NCBI RefSeq assembly: GCF_901933205.1
Contig: NC_044573.1
Coordinates: forward strand, 27,463,493 to 27,527,492
DNA from: Camarhynchus parvulus
Lineage: Eukaryota > Chordata > Aves > Passeriformes > Thraupidae
Length of the DNA stretch: 64,000 bases
Direction: 5' to 3'
Shown here: piece after piece, positions 39,801 through 54,535 of the stretch
Numbering within the stretch: position 1 is the first letter of the stretch
Layout: the number at the start of each line of letters is the position of its first letter
The notes under the pieces: model-generated
Told to the model about the DNA's origin: nothing
Seen by the model: the letters and a program-made list of their open reading frames with translations, nothing else
Databases searched by the model: none
Program-made: the position numbers and the translations under genes

Positions 39801-40575
39801 AAGAAACACAACCACAAGAGGATAATTATTACCTGGCTGATGGGACACTTGATGTCACAAGTGGTACCACAGGGCACACAAGCACTCTGCCTACAACAGG
39901 CACCACATTGCATTCTTCTCTGGGTGACAGAGCCCCTTTTATAAACTGACCTGTGGCTCACAGCAGACAGCTGGGCAGGGAGGCAGCCCAGCACCACTGA
40001 TTGTCCTCTGGTACCTCCATCAGACCTCAAGGTACAAACTCGTGGAAAAGTCCAAGCAACAGAAATTATCAGTGAGGCTTTGAAGTGTACAGGATAACTT
40101 ATCTGGTGTCAACAATATCACTCCATAAAATGGTACCAAAATTATGGTCTCTTATTCATTCTGACAACATAAAAGTGAAAAGTATAAAGCAATATTTTTC
40201 AAACTGTTTCAAAGAATTAATATAGAACTATTTTTCATAATACACTCCTAATAGGTTCAAAAAGAAAATATGAAAAGTTCTGCAGGTAATAAAAAGAGTT
40301 TTAGCCTTCTCTTTAAGGCTAAAAATTTCTGACAAATGTTGCTTTTGTGTTGCAACTTACTGAACTGATGTCCCCTTAGTTTTTCTGCAAAAAAATCACC
40401 AATAGCAATGTGTATTGCAAATGTACTATTCTCAGTCAACTGGGACAGATAATAATGAGAATCCATAACAAATCACAGAAGAGCTGAATTTAGAGACACT
40501 TCTTTTGATATCAGAAATAGAACTTTGGTTAATCCTTCCCCTTCCCTTCAAAAAGGTACTACTTACTAGTATTCA

Positions 40576-40640
40576 TTCCAATTAATAATATTAAATATTA
40601 AATATTTTTACTAAATAATAATTCATTAAATAATATTTAT
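40576..40640. repeat. AT-rich low-complexity tract
   Basis: Repeated AATAATATTAAATATT-like words with almost no G or C, in the upstream BABAM2 intron. No function can be assigned. Confidence 0.7.
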
Positions 40641-43600
40641 AGGAAACAGCTATAAGTAGCCCTGAATCAGTTGCTAGATGCCTCACAGTTTAAAGAGGAA
40701 GGCATGGTTCCTGCCCCAAAGAACTTTCACAGTCTACTATTTCAAGCTGCACTGCAGAGAGAGGAATTGAATGAGAGGGCAGGAAATATATACATTGCAG
40801 AAAGGAGACTTAAACCTTTATCACTTACAATGTAGATAAATAATTTCCAAAGCATTTTACTTATTTCTTAAAGGTTGGCAACAAATTAAGAGAAACCTAA
40901 GTGAGAAGTGAAGAAAGGTCAGAGGAGATTTTCACAGAGAATTCAATGCAATAAGGAAATAACAGCAAATAAAACCACCAGGAAAAGTTTTAAGAAAGAA
41001 ATCCAGACAAACAGAGCAGCAGCAAATATCACTGAACAGAAAAGGTAGATAAGATAAGCAACATGGGCAGATAAGTAAATAAAGAAAGCACTGTGCAGTC
41101 CTGTTTTCCTGTTTTGTTTTCATTTCCACAGAAGCTCAAAAACGTACAAGAAAAGACCATGTAGCCTAACCTCCTTCAATTTTCTTCTGCATGGATCTCA
41201 GAAAGAAAAGCAAATGTGAAAGAGGCTGGAGACTCATCACAACTACGACAAAACAAGATTTTGTGTGAAGAAAAAGTCAACTGTAACTGAATTGTTAAAC
41301 TTTTCCACCTTGCACTGATTTGAGATACCAACACAAACCCAGGAATTTGTTTAAAACAATGCACTCTCCCCATTTTTCCTTCTTATGAACTATGAAAGAG
41401 GAAAGTTGAGTCTGTTATTCTTCAAATTCCTGTTCTTCAGAAAGGTACCTTTAATGGCATTACCAGTTTTGCTGATATATTTATAACCACCTAAACTGTG
41501 AATATATTAAGAGCCTTCTAATTAGCAAGTAAAATAATACTGGGCATTGGCTCTTCTACTTCAAGGGAAAAATGTAATGACTTGGAAGAGCTGTGTCAAA
41601 GGAACTAAAAATGGTGTAGGCATGAAGACAGGAGTTAGGAATTACAAACTTTTGCAAAAAGAAGAAAAAGAAAGAGAATACTGGACTGCTGGTATGCTGT
41701 GAGCAGTATGCTCCTCTGAAACAATAGCACCCAATAAATAAACAAAAGAATCCAGGATTTATTTATTGTAAGGATCCCTGGAAATTCCTCACTACACTGA
41801 AGCCTGGGTGGTATGTTACACAGTGCTTCACAGCATTTAAGATACTGATCTACTCTTTTATAATCCACTCTGCTTTAGTGATGAAGATCTCCCAAGCAAT
41901 TCAGTTGAACAGAATATTTATCACAAATCCATGTACATCTTCTCTTATTATCCATCAATAAAGTGGATAACATAAATTAATAACTGCTCTAAGACAGTAT
42001 CAGTGATACATACAAACATATGCTGTATCTATCTGTAATTTCTGATGACTCTTACAGCAGGCATTCAGTAACATCCAGTTTACTACACTGTGACTATACA
42101 CATGGCAGGTAATTTTCCAGTACTTGTACTAAACCCAGCTAACCAGCAGTGTCTATCACAAAGCAGAAAAATGACTCTCAAAACCTTATGACTCTGTTGC
42201 CTTCCCTGCCTACTGTTCTTGCCTTTTTCTGAAGAACAACAGTCATTTCCTTGCACAACTTGTAGCCCTTTATGTTTTGTGATTGCACTTGCTCATATTG
42301 TTCCTTATTTTATTTATGTTCCCTAATCTACTTGCCAAATTACAGTAATTATCTCTTATTGTTAATCTTTTCCTATATTGCTTAATGCCTAACACTTCCA
42401 GTGACATAGTCATTTTGTATAGCACTTATTTTTTGCCTCTGTGCTAAAACACTGCTGTGTTGTAAACTTTTCTCATGTAGTTTTTTTTTTCATTCTCCTT
42501 AGGCCATACAGTAATCCTCATTTGTGAATCTCATCTATCTGGAGAAACATTTTGTACGAAACATCCTGTCCTCTGCTTCATCAGCATCACGTTTAATTAG
42601 CTTACACTGAGAGGGCAAGAAAACTTGCAGAAAAATTTCAGAAATTAAATGAGAGCAACATGCTGGAAAACTTCTGGATATGAAGTTGAGAATTTGGGTC
42701 ATCGATAAGAATGCCCGAGGGAGACAGAAAGTTAAAGGAGAAAAATGTTTTTCTTTCATACATCTGGCTTCTGACACTGATTTCCATGTGTATGCAGCAT
42801 GATTAAAAGGCATTCTTGCTCAGATCTTGAAATTGGCTTTATCTTGTGTTCACAAATGATGTGGAATGCTACAAGTCTGGTCTGGTGCTCCTGCTAAATG
42901 CTCCAGGAGGCCGAGTGTGCTCTGGTTTTATGTAAGCCAAATACACATGTGGACACAAGGCAAGAGAACATCAGTTTTTCATGTAAACACAGCCACTGTG
43001 GCTTGACAAGCTAATATGAACCATGTTAAACTCCTACTCATTTAACAAGGTGATATCAATCTGCTCAGACAGTTTTTACAGTCCCTTTCAGAGTCTTTAC
43101 CACAGGAATTTGTGTAAGTCTGTTTTGTTCCCATGAACACAAATAATTCAAAATTCATCCTAACATGTTCTCTTCAAAACAGAGGGAAGCAGAGCTATGG
43201 ATCACATTGCACAAGGGCAGCCTTTGGTAGGTGGAAAGACTGAGAAAAATTCTCAGAAGAAAACACTGGCACTTTGAAACTCTGGTCTTGCACCAGAAGT
43301 AACAAAGGTTCCTTCTGTACAAAGGCAGACATAGGTCTGCTTTTAAAACAGAAAAGGCAGAAAATAAACCCAAAGGTCTTCATTGTGTTAAAACTGAAGC
43401 AGGGACCCCATATATACAAAAGAAACTGGAAATCTCATAATTTGTAACTTAACAGCAGCGCTTAAGTTGGTCAGAAAGTAAATACAGGTATTCCTGTACT
43501 TTGATTATACTGATATGCCTGGATTTTGGTCATGGAGCACATTCATTATAGCATGTTCTGCAAGGCAAAGACTGGAACAAAAAATCCTTTTCACAAGGAT

Positions 43601-46600
43601 TTCCCTTATCCCAGAAGAGATAATGAACATTCATAATGCACATACAGATATCAGTCAGGTCATTAGTCAAACATAGACACTTCTACTCCCAAAACTGTCT
43701 TTAAAGCTGCCCCTCTTTCCCTTAGAAGCTGCAAACACTTACATGGCCATTGAAAGATGAAAATTCCACCTTTACATTAGTATACCTTACCACTTTTTAA
43801 GGTTTGATTAATATTACTTAATGTTTAAGATGTTGAGTGGTAAGATATTAGGATGGCCTAAATGGCATCTGTAAGTAGATGTATTTATGGGATGCTTTGA
43901 TAAACCAGGCTCTTTAGTTGAAGAATGACATTTTCAGAAAGATTGTCTGCTTTTAAATAATTTCTGTTCTGTCATTTAGTAAGACTGAAATATTAAGATT
44001 CTACATCTTGAATTGCTTCCTAAACAAAGTATTCACTTTTTGAAAATTATATTAAGGCTCTTGAGTCATATAGATATGTAAAAAAGATCAGATGATTACC
44101 AAAAATAAAAGCGTTGAAGCAGTACTACGTGTCTTATTAAAATACCTTTTACCCTAAAAATACAAAGTGTTTTAAGAAGACATAATACAATTTGTGTGTA
44201 GTGCTTTTACAGATTGCTTCAAATACATTAATAGACAATCCTTGATACAATTTCTGTCAGGGAATGAATATTACTGTATGTGACTAAAAGCCGAGCAGAA
44301 GTCAAAACTACTTCAGAAGTGAAGTATAACCAGAATTTCCAAGGCAGGTCCTCAGCATCTTTCAAGGCAAAGTTTACTGTTGACCCATTTCAGTTTATCC
44401 CAAGTTCTGCCTTCCATCAACTAATAGCATCAAAGGGTCACCAAAATCCCTTGGATACTATCCACTCAGGCAGGTTAACTGTTTTCTCATTCTACAACAT
44501 TTAAAGAAGGTGCTGCACACTGTCTGTGCTATCGATCTGCAACCACAGAAGTACATGATTTCAGACTGAGAGAACTCCACAAGCTTTTTTAATTGTGAAG
44601 ATCTGTCACTCATGAAAATTTATTTTAAAATTGACTAAAGAATGTAAAAAATGAAACCTTTCATATTACTTAAATCAATGAATAGTGTTTTAGAATTCTA
44701 GTTTACCTGGGCAGAAATAGCTGATTTGGGGTTCCTACCAGCTTAGGTTACTATTTTGTTGTGAAGACAGAAATTCTCAGAAATCATATGCTCTTTGCTT
44801 TTTCTACTATTTCCTGTCTTCAACATACAGGCCACTATTGGATGTTTTTAAGTGAATTATAATGAATGTGCTAGCTTATGAAGATTTTAGGTGAGCTGAA
44901 GTTGGAGTAAAAAAGAAAAAAACATGATTCTACAAAACCAAAAAAAATACAGCTGTGAATTTAAATCTAAACTTCCCTGTATATAGCTTGTGTTCACTGG
45001 GCTTCCTTCTTGCAAATGACTGAAGGCTTTTCCTTTAGTAACTACTTCTGTAGTTTGTGTTTCTTTGGATACTGATTGTTTTTAATTTCTTTAAAAATCA
45101 CAGGGGTTACCCTGACAGCAAAGAAATTGTCTCACGCTTTCAGATTTTTTACCTTTCACTAAGAGCTCAGGGTAATGATGCAATGCCAGGATGCTATATA
45201 TGCCCAATTAAACTCCAGATTAAGAATCAGGCATAGGGTTTAACAGTTGTTTTGTGATACAAAGGAGGGAATGAGATTTGATCCTCTTTTACTGAGGTAA
45301 ATTCTTATCCACCTTGGTTTAAGATAACAATATACGTAGATTAGAATTTGGATCTACTGTACCTAATGTATTGTTCTCAAGCTACAAAAAAGCAATAGTG
45401 AGATGAGAGTCTTTAATATCATTAATCTACTTCTGACTTCACAAATGACAGCCAATCCAATAACTCCTTGTATTTTATCCTTTCTCTTGTTTGCTGGTTC
45501 AAACTTGGCATTTGTATAATACAATACGCCATTTATTTATTTATTAATTTATTTCAGTTATTACAGCCTTGGACACATAAATCCTTATCTGAACGTCTCC
45601 TTGATAAAATGAGGTGTTGCCTTTTTACTCCTATAACCACCTGCACCTCATACATAAACTCAGATACAAAATCTGTAATATTTAGTCAACACTTTTCCCC
45701 CCCAAGCCCCCAAAAAAATCACAATTTCAAAGTTTTGGTTCACACATCTGCAGTAATTTGATCCTCCTCTGCACACGTGCTATAACAACACAAGGTTACC
45801 AACGTTAATGTCATCCCAATATATGGACATGACCTAATAAAGGTTGATGGATTACCTCTTTATGAGTTTCATGTATGTAAACATCAGCTATATTATTCCA
45901 CAAATGTAATCTCTGTATTTCTGTTATTCCTGACTACCTGCCAGTCAATGTTTACCCCTCTTTATTTGCAGAATCAGGACTATTCACAGGAGAAGCAAGA
46001 AGGAAGTTGGTGAGTAGCACAGTAACAAAGTCTGGTTTCCAGTGGACTTGTACAATATGTCAGACTGACTTTTTACACTGGCTGTGTTGAAGCCACAGCA
46101 CAGCAGGAGTTCAGTCCTTACAAACATCAGAGAAACCACACTGGGAAGATGTCCTAAATGCCTTTGCCAAACTAAAAGTTTCAAATGCTGTTTACGCCTT
46201 GCAAGATACCAGAGCATGCATTCAGGAGAGGAATCTTGACTGAAGAGAGGCTTTTTCCACCTGATGTTTAATAAGGCATGAATTCTAATTGAAGCACTTC
46301 CTAAGATTACAATATTCATAATTTCTTTCTCCCATATTGACTCTCTGCTCAGTGAATACTGAAGTGAGCTTCAGCACTCAACACAGAGGGGCTTCAGCCT
46401 TTCCTTCAGGTGTCAGTAACAGTACCTTCCTCTTCTTAGTGGTTATATTAATGGGAATATAAAAACAATGTGAATTTCTCATATTTGAGACTTCTACCTT
46501 TCTGCAATTTTTTTTTCTTTCAAATTGACCAGCACACTCAAAAATGTTAGCAGGACAAAAATGACAGATACCTGTACATAGAGATAACATGATCATATTC

Positions 46601-48784
46601 ATTTTACAGCAAACAAAATCAATTTTCTTAGAAGCCAGATTAAAAAATAACCCAAATTTCCCATCACACAAGATATCTAGGGTGGAACTGAAGTCCTTGG
46701 CAAGGGTAACCATCAGGAAAACAGCCAAAACCTCAAGCTCTGCCTATGCAGAAAATGATAGCAATTCCAAGAAACCCACCACGAAACCCACCCCATTGAT
46801 TAATCTGAAAGCTTAAACAAAAAACTGAAAATCAACTGATTAAACTCACATTGCACATGCAATTCAGAGAGAGAACAGTGTTCCTCAGACACTTCCTGAA
46901 TCAGAGCAAGCATAGGAAAATTCATCCAATTAGGTAAATCATTTGCCAAAACCACTGTTCCAAGAGCTTCTACAAATGCCTTCTTAACCACAACCCCAGG
47001 AGTGTCAATACAACACTAGCAATCCCCTTTCTTTACCATTAGTGCACACAGGTGCATACTCAAGAGAAAAAGTTCATAAAAAGTTCTGTAAACCTGAGGT
47101 GTCAAAGGAAGGTATAACTTAACACTGTCACAGAAAAAAATACTGATGCCTCTTGATGGAAACTGAATCAGTAAGGCAAACATGTTAGCCCTAAGGAAGC
47201 TTCAAAACAGGACTCGTTTGAAACAGCTATCTCATATGGAAAACCTCAGCCTCCAACTGAAAATTTTTTAAATACAAGAAACAAAAGAAAAATATTTATA
47301 ATGGAAAACATGAGGCAATTTCCACTTGCAGCAAATTTCAAAGGTTGTTCGCTCTCCCAGCTCCCAGATTTACTGGAAAGCAGGAGTTGCCTAATACCAC
47401 TGAAAACATCTGACAAAGGCCTTTTAGTCTAAGTTTAGAGATATGACCTTTTTTTGCTCAATAATCCAGAGCAGGAATCTATTAATCTTTATAGTTTTGG
47501 ACATGTGTATTTATGACTCTCTTCTTGGGCAGTACCCACAGGGCACAAATTTTAAAAGATTCCCCCAGCCAGTTGGCTTATACTCCTTTTTTTTTTTTTT
47601 TAAGCTGGGAATTTGTGTTAGAGAAAAGGCTCTAGAATTTCTGGTAGTTTCACAGTAAGTTTACTAATCTTGCTTAATGGGTAGGAAAAGAAGGTGAATG
47701 AATCAACACAAGGAAAATAACGGTCAAAATACCAGAAGGTGATGGAAACTTGCCTATATTCACTAGGTACAGCAGAAAATATGGATGTTTTACTGCCACT
47801 TCTTAAGTTAGAAATTATTTTTGTACTCTGCCCATCTCCTCTAGTTAGAATTTTAAAATCTAATGCAAAATGCACGTGTCAGGAAAGGTCCTGTAATTCC
47901 AGAAACCAGTTCTTCTATTACCCAACCCCAATGCCATATAAAAAACATTGTATAAAGAAAGACATATTGGTACATGTCCTTGTTGCTCTTGTTTTTTCCA
48001 CTGCTTGACTCTTCAGAAAACTCTGAGCAGATTTTTCTGCTCTTATATGTTGAAAAGGAAAAAAAAATCGACCAGGAACTTGTTTTCAGTGGGTTCTGTT
48101 TACCAAGATTTTCTAGCAAAAGCTACTCACCATTGGATTTGCTACTGATTTACTGTAAAACAATTGTCTGTTACGCAAGGGAGTTTGCTCTTGCAGGACA
48201 AAAGCCCTGCAGCACAAGTCACTGCAGGTTAAACTGTTTTCATTTGGTGAGTGCAGAGGATACTCCTAAATGTAGTTATACATACTCTTCTCTAAACTTT
48301 CCTTTAGTTTCTCATAAGGCTGCCCAAAGACTGATCATCCCTTGCTGGAGTCAATGAAGGTCATCTCAAGCTCTCTGTAGTCCTGATCATGGACATCACA
48401 AGGGAGAATTCAGTGACCATTTAACATGAGCAAACAGTAGCCCAAGAGCCATCTGTACCTGCAGAATCATCACTACTGGTTTTAAGCAGAGCAAAACGAA
48501 GGTTTTTCACTCAGATAAATCCAAGTCAAGGGAGGTGGCAGTGGAAATGACAAAGACATGATGAAAGCTGTTTTTTGTTCCTGTGAGGGCTTCCCTAAGT
48601 TTTAGTCAAAGGGGTTCATTTCAGAGGCTCCCTCCCAGCATGTTTGTGCACAGGCACTGTGTAAAAACTGCACTGATTCCTTTGCAGTTAGGGGTAGCCC
48701 TGTCTCTCACATCTACAGCAGCTCTTAGAAAGAGTCACTAAGAAGCCTAAGTAAATAATTAGCTCTAACAGCGGGGTTAAGTCA

Positions 48785-49570
48785 GCAGGACAGTTCACTA
48801 GTGACTTGTCCTGTTCAAAATGTTTGTAAATGACCTGACAAACCTGTGAGCTGCCAGGTGGCAGTTCAGGGATGACAGGTTATTGAGGGTAGTCAAAATA
48901 AACTCCAACCATGAAGAGTAATGAACAGGCTTTGAAGCAGAGGAACTGGATGACAGTAAGAAAGAGACTTAACACAGATGAGTATGAAGTGATACACACA
49001 GAAAAAGCAACCCTAACCAAAAAATGTAAAATGGGCACCAAAGCATTCAGCTGCTCTTGGGGTTATGATCAAAGTTCAGTCAACTCAGCACAAAATAAAA
49101 AGTCAAAACAAAAAGAAGCATGGGATCATGAGGAAAGAAGTAGAAATTCATCTGCAGCACAACTCAGTCTGGAAACCAGAAAATGAGGACAGAAGACTGA
49201 TTACCATAACATGATGAGTGATGTTGAAAATGTGAATAAGCACTGACTAGTTGCTGTCTCTTCCAATACAAGTATAGTGGCCAGCTTTAAACCAAGCCAA
49301 CAGGAAGAGCTAGTTTCAAAACGAAAAGGAGGGACATCTTCACGCAAGATGTAGTGGAGCTATGAAATTCCCTGTTGCAATATGCATGCAAAGGGTAGGC
49401 TGGACAAGTACACAAAAGAAAAACTCATTCAGGATTACATATGAATCAGATTTCCTCAGCCACCAATGGCTTAGGGCTGGAGAATTAGGGCAAAATATCA
49501 CATGTGCTAGCCCTGTTTCTATGGACTTTGTTATCATTTCGCACATCCATGTGATTTTCCAGTGGGGTGG
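48785..49570 (+). mobile_element. Old, decayed CR1-type LINE, RT C-terminal region and 3' end
   Basis: The pieces are in family order: AATGTTTGTAAATGACCTGAC (the FVNDL motif region), GTATGAAGTGATACACACAG (the K-V-x-H-T block found after the RT fingers), a decayed middle, then GACATCTTCACGCAAGATGT and a 3' part around CTAGCCCTGTTTCTATGGAC. Many stops and frameshifts are present. It is more diverged than the other CR1 copies and resembles ancient amniote CR1 rather than the young avian families. The 91-codon open frame at 48911-49186 lies inside it and is not a gene. The boundaries are approximate. Confidence 0.65.
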
Positions 49571-51573
49571 CATATTTAGACGATACTGCAAGGCAATTTA
49601 AAGTGCAAAATTTTAATCACAAACATGTATCTCTCTATTTACATAAAAAAATTAAAAGGATTGTCACAGTATTATGTGATTAAATTAGATACAAATCATT
49701 TAAATGATGGTGCTTGCTTAAAATTGCAGTAAAAGTAGTTGTTAGAGTAACCTGAACTAATGGGGAGAAAAAGGCAGAACTTTAGAATGGCTACATTTTC
49801 TTTTCCCTCAGAGAAAGTTTTAAAGCAACTAATTTTGTGATCAGTAAAATGTAGTACACCTTCAAAGAGTTTTAGATTTAATGAAACGAATGAAACATCC
49901 AAATAAATAAAGATCCTCTTTTGAGAACTTCAATAGCTCTGCAGCAATGACCTGACTTGTCTGACATGAACTCAGGCTGGGTGGAACATCTGGAAAAACA
50001 TCCCCTCTGAAGATGTAGGACCCTGCCCTCTTCTGCAAGTACAAGTGATATGCCAGGGATCACGATGATTTTAAAAATGCACAGCTCTGCAAAACATACC
50101 ATGCTACCTTCCCCACCCCAGCTTAACATACAATCCCTCTGACAATATCAACAGTTGCCTAACATGACATTTCACATACCACCACGATGGCATGTGCTTG
50201 AAAGAGAACTTGAAACACTAACACTTAGTGTGATGAGGTTTAGGAGAAGATTGAAGGAAGTAAACTGAGAATTAAGATTACAAAATGGCCCTTTCATTCC
50301 TCTGTGGGGATGAAACAGTATGAACAAAACAACCAAGCCCCAAATGCTATTTACTTTGGGAAACAGGGTATGTCAAACTTCTCAGAGTAGGTGGAGTCAT
50401 GTAAGGACACAATTAGCCTAAAGCCACCACCAGCAAATTGCTGCACACAGTGATATCCCTGTGTACAGGTATGGGCTACCTGCAAGAATCCAAGGGAGGA
50501 GCACAAGCTGTCCCTGGAAAGGAGTGTGGGTGGGAGGCACCACTACAAAAGCAAACCCCATCCCCTAAATATGGCCATGATTTAGGGATGCACTTACACA
50601 CTAGTGAAGATCCACTTACAGGCTGTGCTGGAGTTTTGATTTAAGGCCTCTTACCTTTGTTACTGAACAAATTTTGTAATTAGCTAATGCTGCTGCTTGA
50701 TTCTATTTGTGTGCTCTTTGTTTTCCAGCCGCTGCAGTATAGAGCAAAGATGTGGGTGATGAGATACAGCTACCTCTGTTTAATCTTTTTTTTTGACAGG
50801 CTTGGGGAGAGAAAGGGAAGACAAAGACAAGCATTGACTTGATACAATGTTCTTCTCCTTTGTTTGGTGTTCGGGAGAGTTATAATGCAGACTTGATACT
50901 TGAGGTCATTTCACTAAAGGGAATGAGGTAAAAGTATTAGCAAGCGTAACTAGATGGTCCAATTTACTTCATGTAGCACATCTCAGTACTGAAATCCAGA
51001 GTGCATGAAACAGCATTACATAAGACAGCAGCAACAGAACAATCTCATATGAGCCCTCCAAAATTAAGAGAAAAGCCCACAGAAAGTCCATCTAAGTATT
51101 GGAGATAAATTCAGTAGCTACGGTCAAATCAGTCCTTGGCTATTTCACTGGGATCAAATAAAACAAGATTTGTCAGAATTACAGCACAGGAGAGGTTATC
51201 AATCCAAAGGTCTGTTGATGAGGAATTAAAAGACAGCCAACCTATTTCCAAACTATCATTCAATTTCTTAGCTACATCCAAATCAGATAAAAAACAACCA
51301 TTAACAGATTCCCCAGCCTTCCCTTTCTTACTAACTTGTCACCCCATAGCACCGTAGAAGGTCGTTGAACTGATGCAAAGATACTGACAATATCCCAGCA
51401 GTAAGTTACCAGAAATTTCCTACTGTGAAAGAATACAGGTTGTATTTTTTAAGCACAAACAAGTTTAGGAAAACAAAGAATACCAAAGGGGTAAAAAGAA
51501 GACACTTCAAGTTTACACTAAAGGAAGATCTGAAAGGTGGATACTATTTGAGAATCATGTGAGCTAGAAGCAA

Positions 51574-51585
51574 GGGGGGGGGGGG
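51574..51585 (+). repeat. G12 homopolymer followed by TGTGT
   Basis: Twelve consecutive G residues, unusual in this AT-rich window. The run is a likely length-polymorphic site, and assembly of the exact length may be unreliable. Confidence 0.9.
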
Positions 51586-53337
51586 TGTGTCACTATCTGA
51601 GACACTTCAGATTTGTAATTACTTTGCAATCCTATGCTGAAAGGTGGAAGTGGTCAAGAAGAATGGAACTATTTCATCCTTTTATGAGAAGCAGATTTCC
51701 GGAAAAACTGTGTTGCTTGTTTTTAGCACCTGAGCTACACAAAGACACACTTCTCAAACATTAAGGAATGATTTGCATCTCTGCTCTGACTGACCTGACT
51801 ACCTGAGAGTAGCTTTTTGTTAGAAATTAGCAATTGCAGTAGTATCACTGAAGAGGCTGGAGGTCATGGTTATATACATCACAAACTTTTCAAGTACTGC
51901 ATACTAATATCTATATTGTTCCTTGTAACTAAGTCACCACTTTCTATTCTTCAAGACTGCCAAACCTGTGATATGCAACTGTTACCAACAGATTTAGTAC
52001 ATCCATAAGTTTCTAATACGATTGGCATTGTACATAATTTCAGAGCATGAAAGACAAAATTGGCTGGGAAACATCTAATTTTCATCTTTCAACATGACAA
52101 TACATGAAAAATAGCATCTGAAATGCGCGAATTTATTGCCTAAGTAAGTGACTTCAAAATCCATGTATTAGTTGGGAAAAAAGAAAGACAGTCAGGTCTT
52201 TACATGTCAAACTTACACTCCTATAGATTTTGTAACACCTGCTCCAAATTGCTTTCTCTTTGGAGATCTACTTTGGAAAGTGACCTATCTACAGCTGTTG
52301 CCAGTACTTGGAAAAGGCCATCTAGCTTTCAAGGAACCATGTATTTATTCAGTATCTAATTAGTTCAGAACCTGAAGAGCATTGATGCAAACCTGGCCAG
52401 GACTAAAAGTAACTAATTGTAGCTCTTTGAACCAAATGCTGGGAAAGGTTGAAACTTATGTCCGTGGTCTGATTTCCTAACTCTGCAAGAAGAGATAAAA
52501 ATGCAGTACATGTAAAAGCAAGGGATGCCTGGAGAACAGCTGACTATACATTATTATTCATCAAGTCTCAGGGTACATGTTTCATAATCCCAAAGATACA
52601 AAAATTATTTTAATTTAAAATTTCGTACTTTGCCTTGAAAAGCCAGCACTCTTACTATCAGTCTACCAGGAAACCCCCAGAATTGCTCAATTCTAATGAA
52701 TAATCTGGACCTGGTATTTTCATCTTTCCCTCAATGTAAATATACATTAAAGGGGAGATGAAACACAGACAACTCCAAAAGACCTGGAGAATAAAAGAGC
52801 AAAAGCTCCCACTCGGGGAAAAAATACTTTCAAAAAAGTATTTCTATTAGGTAACAGAACAAGATACAGTTTATGTTTTGTTTTTAAAAAATTTCTAATT
52901 TTATTTATTCTTGTTGAAAAAAAGCCCCCAAGCCCAAAACTCCCCCTTCCTTGTGTCACTTTGTATACTGTTTTCCCTTTTCCATATGTCACTAAAGCTA
53001 GACAAAGGAAAGAGATATTTCTTCCCCAACAGTTAATTCTACCAGATCATTTGCATATTTCTACATAAAACAGTTTTAAATGTCATTGTGACTGGTAGCC
53101 TAATCAAGGTGCATGTCTCCTCAGCAGGTGCTGCATCAAGACTGCCCAGACACTGCAGTAACTTCAAAGGACCAAATTAATTCCCAAAAGATACTTGTCT
53201 TTTTCCTTCCTAAGGATTTAGACTTCACATTGCACATACAAAATTATAAACTGAACTTATCAAGGCCTACTGCAGCATTCTGAGGAGAACTGAATGCATG
53301 TCATGTTGCAAGTGTAAGAAATGACAAATAAGGCATA

Positions 53338-53605
53338 TCACAGGATCATAACACAGGCTGGCAGGGACTTTAAAGATCACCTAGTTCCAACTCCTCTGCC
53401 ATGGACAGCCAGGGACACCTTCTACTAGACCAGGCTGCTCAGAGCCCCATCCAGCCTGGCCTCGAACACTTCCAGGGATGGGGCATCCTCAACTTCCCTG
53501 GGCAACCTGTTCTACACCCTCACTGTAAAGTGAGTTCCAAACTCCTTGAACATCATCACCTGAATTTCAGAACTACTTTCCCAAAAGCTCCCTATAAGTT
53601 CCTCT
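53338..53605 (-). mobile_element. CR1 LINE, 3' fragment
   Basis: The plus strand reads CACAGGATCATAACACAGG, then GACTTTAAAGATCACCTAGT, TCCAACTCCTCTGCCATGG and GAACACTTCCAGGGATGGGG. This is the reverse complement of the avian CR1 3' UTR in the expected order. A few bases are deleted near CTGTTCTACACCCTCACTGT relative to the usual sequence, and the upstream part decays around 53600. The 68-codon plus-strand frame at 53401-53607 is an antisense artefact of this element. Confidence 0.92.
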
Positions 53606-54517
53606 AAGACAGCTTTACCTTCCCCAGTCTTAGCTATTTTTGTCACTTTAAGACAACTACAAATGCACAGAAAAGCAGATTTTAAGTCACAGATTTTTCA
53701 CATGCATTCAATTTCAAGGTACAATCCAAAATATAGATCCTACTACTCATTAAATACTACATGAGCTTTTTGAGAAGTTAAGATAAAGGAAAAATTTGAA
53801 GTCACTCACCTAGCAACACATAACAAAACCCATGACTTTCCCTGTAGAGCACTGATTTTATGATTAAATAAATTTATCCAAAATCCATTTTATTGTAATA
53901 GCCAAGTGATAAGCAAAATAATTCTACTTCCTCCTCCATTCCAGGTGTGAATGAACACATTGACTGGAAAACTTATACTTCCTCAAAGTAATTATTTCTT
54001 ATTTCCAAACAAAGGCATTTAGAGAGCCTGAAAATGCCACACAATCAAAAATGATAGAGCATTTAAAAAGAAATCCCCCATAGTCAATATACTGGAAGTC
54101 ATCTCTGAGTCATCACTGCCCTTCAGGCTTCCACATACCCTCTTTCACCTCCTTCAGCAGAATTTGGATCTGCCAAACTTGAAACAATTCTCCTTTTGTT
54201 CTTTAGGATTGAAGAGCTATCCACTGATCTATTTGCTGGTATAATAAAACCAAAATCTGGGTTGAGAAACCACAAGATCAACTGTAAAATATTACTATGG
54301 TGGCTAACAACAGTTTCTATGTTATTAATCCAATCAGACAGGTCTATGCCTGTCATCTTTGCCCAGATTTGAACTCCTGTTGCCCAAGAGAATAGAAATT
54401 GGTGATGCAGGAAGAAATGCTTAACTGTACAGTATTATTTGCTTGTGGCTCAGCAAGCACTTAACAACATATATGAAGCTTTGCCAAGATGTCCTCCTAC
54501 CACAAAAGAACTTAAGG

Positions 54518-54535
54518 AAAAAAAAAAAAAAAAAA
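54518..54535 (+). repeat. A18 homopolymer
   Basis: Eighteen A residues preceded by CTTAAGG. I looked upstream for a retrotransposed transcript ending here and recognised none, so it is called only as a simple repeat. Confidence 0.85.

Noticed and set aside
48911..49186. 91-codon plus-strand frame
   Set aside because: It lies within the old CR1 relic and is a degraded ORF2 segment.
53806..53830. CTCACC as a possible minus-strand donor for another BABAM2 exon
   Set aside because: The adjacent sequence does not encode any recognised BABAM2 segment and no suitable acceptor follows.
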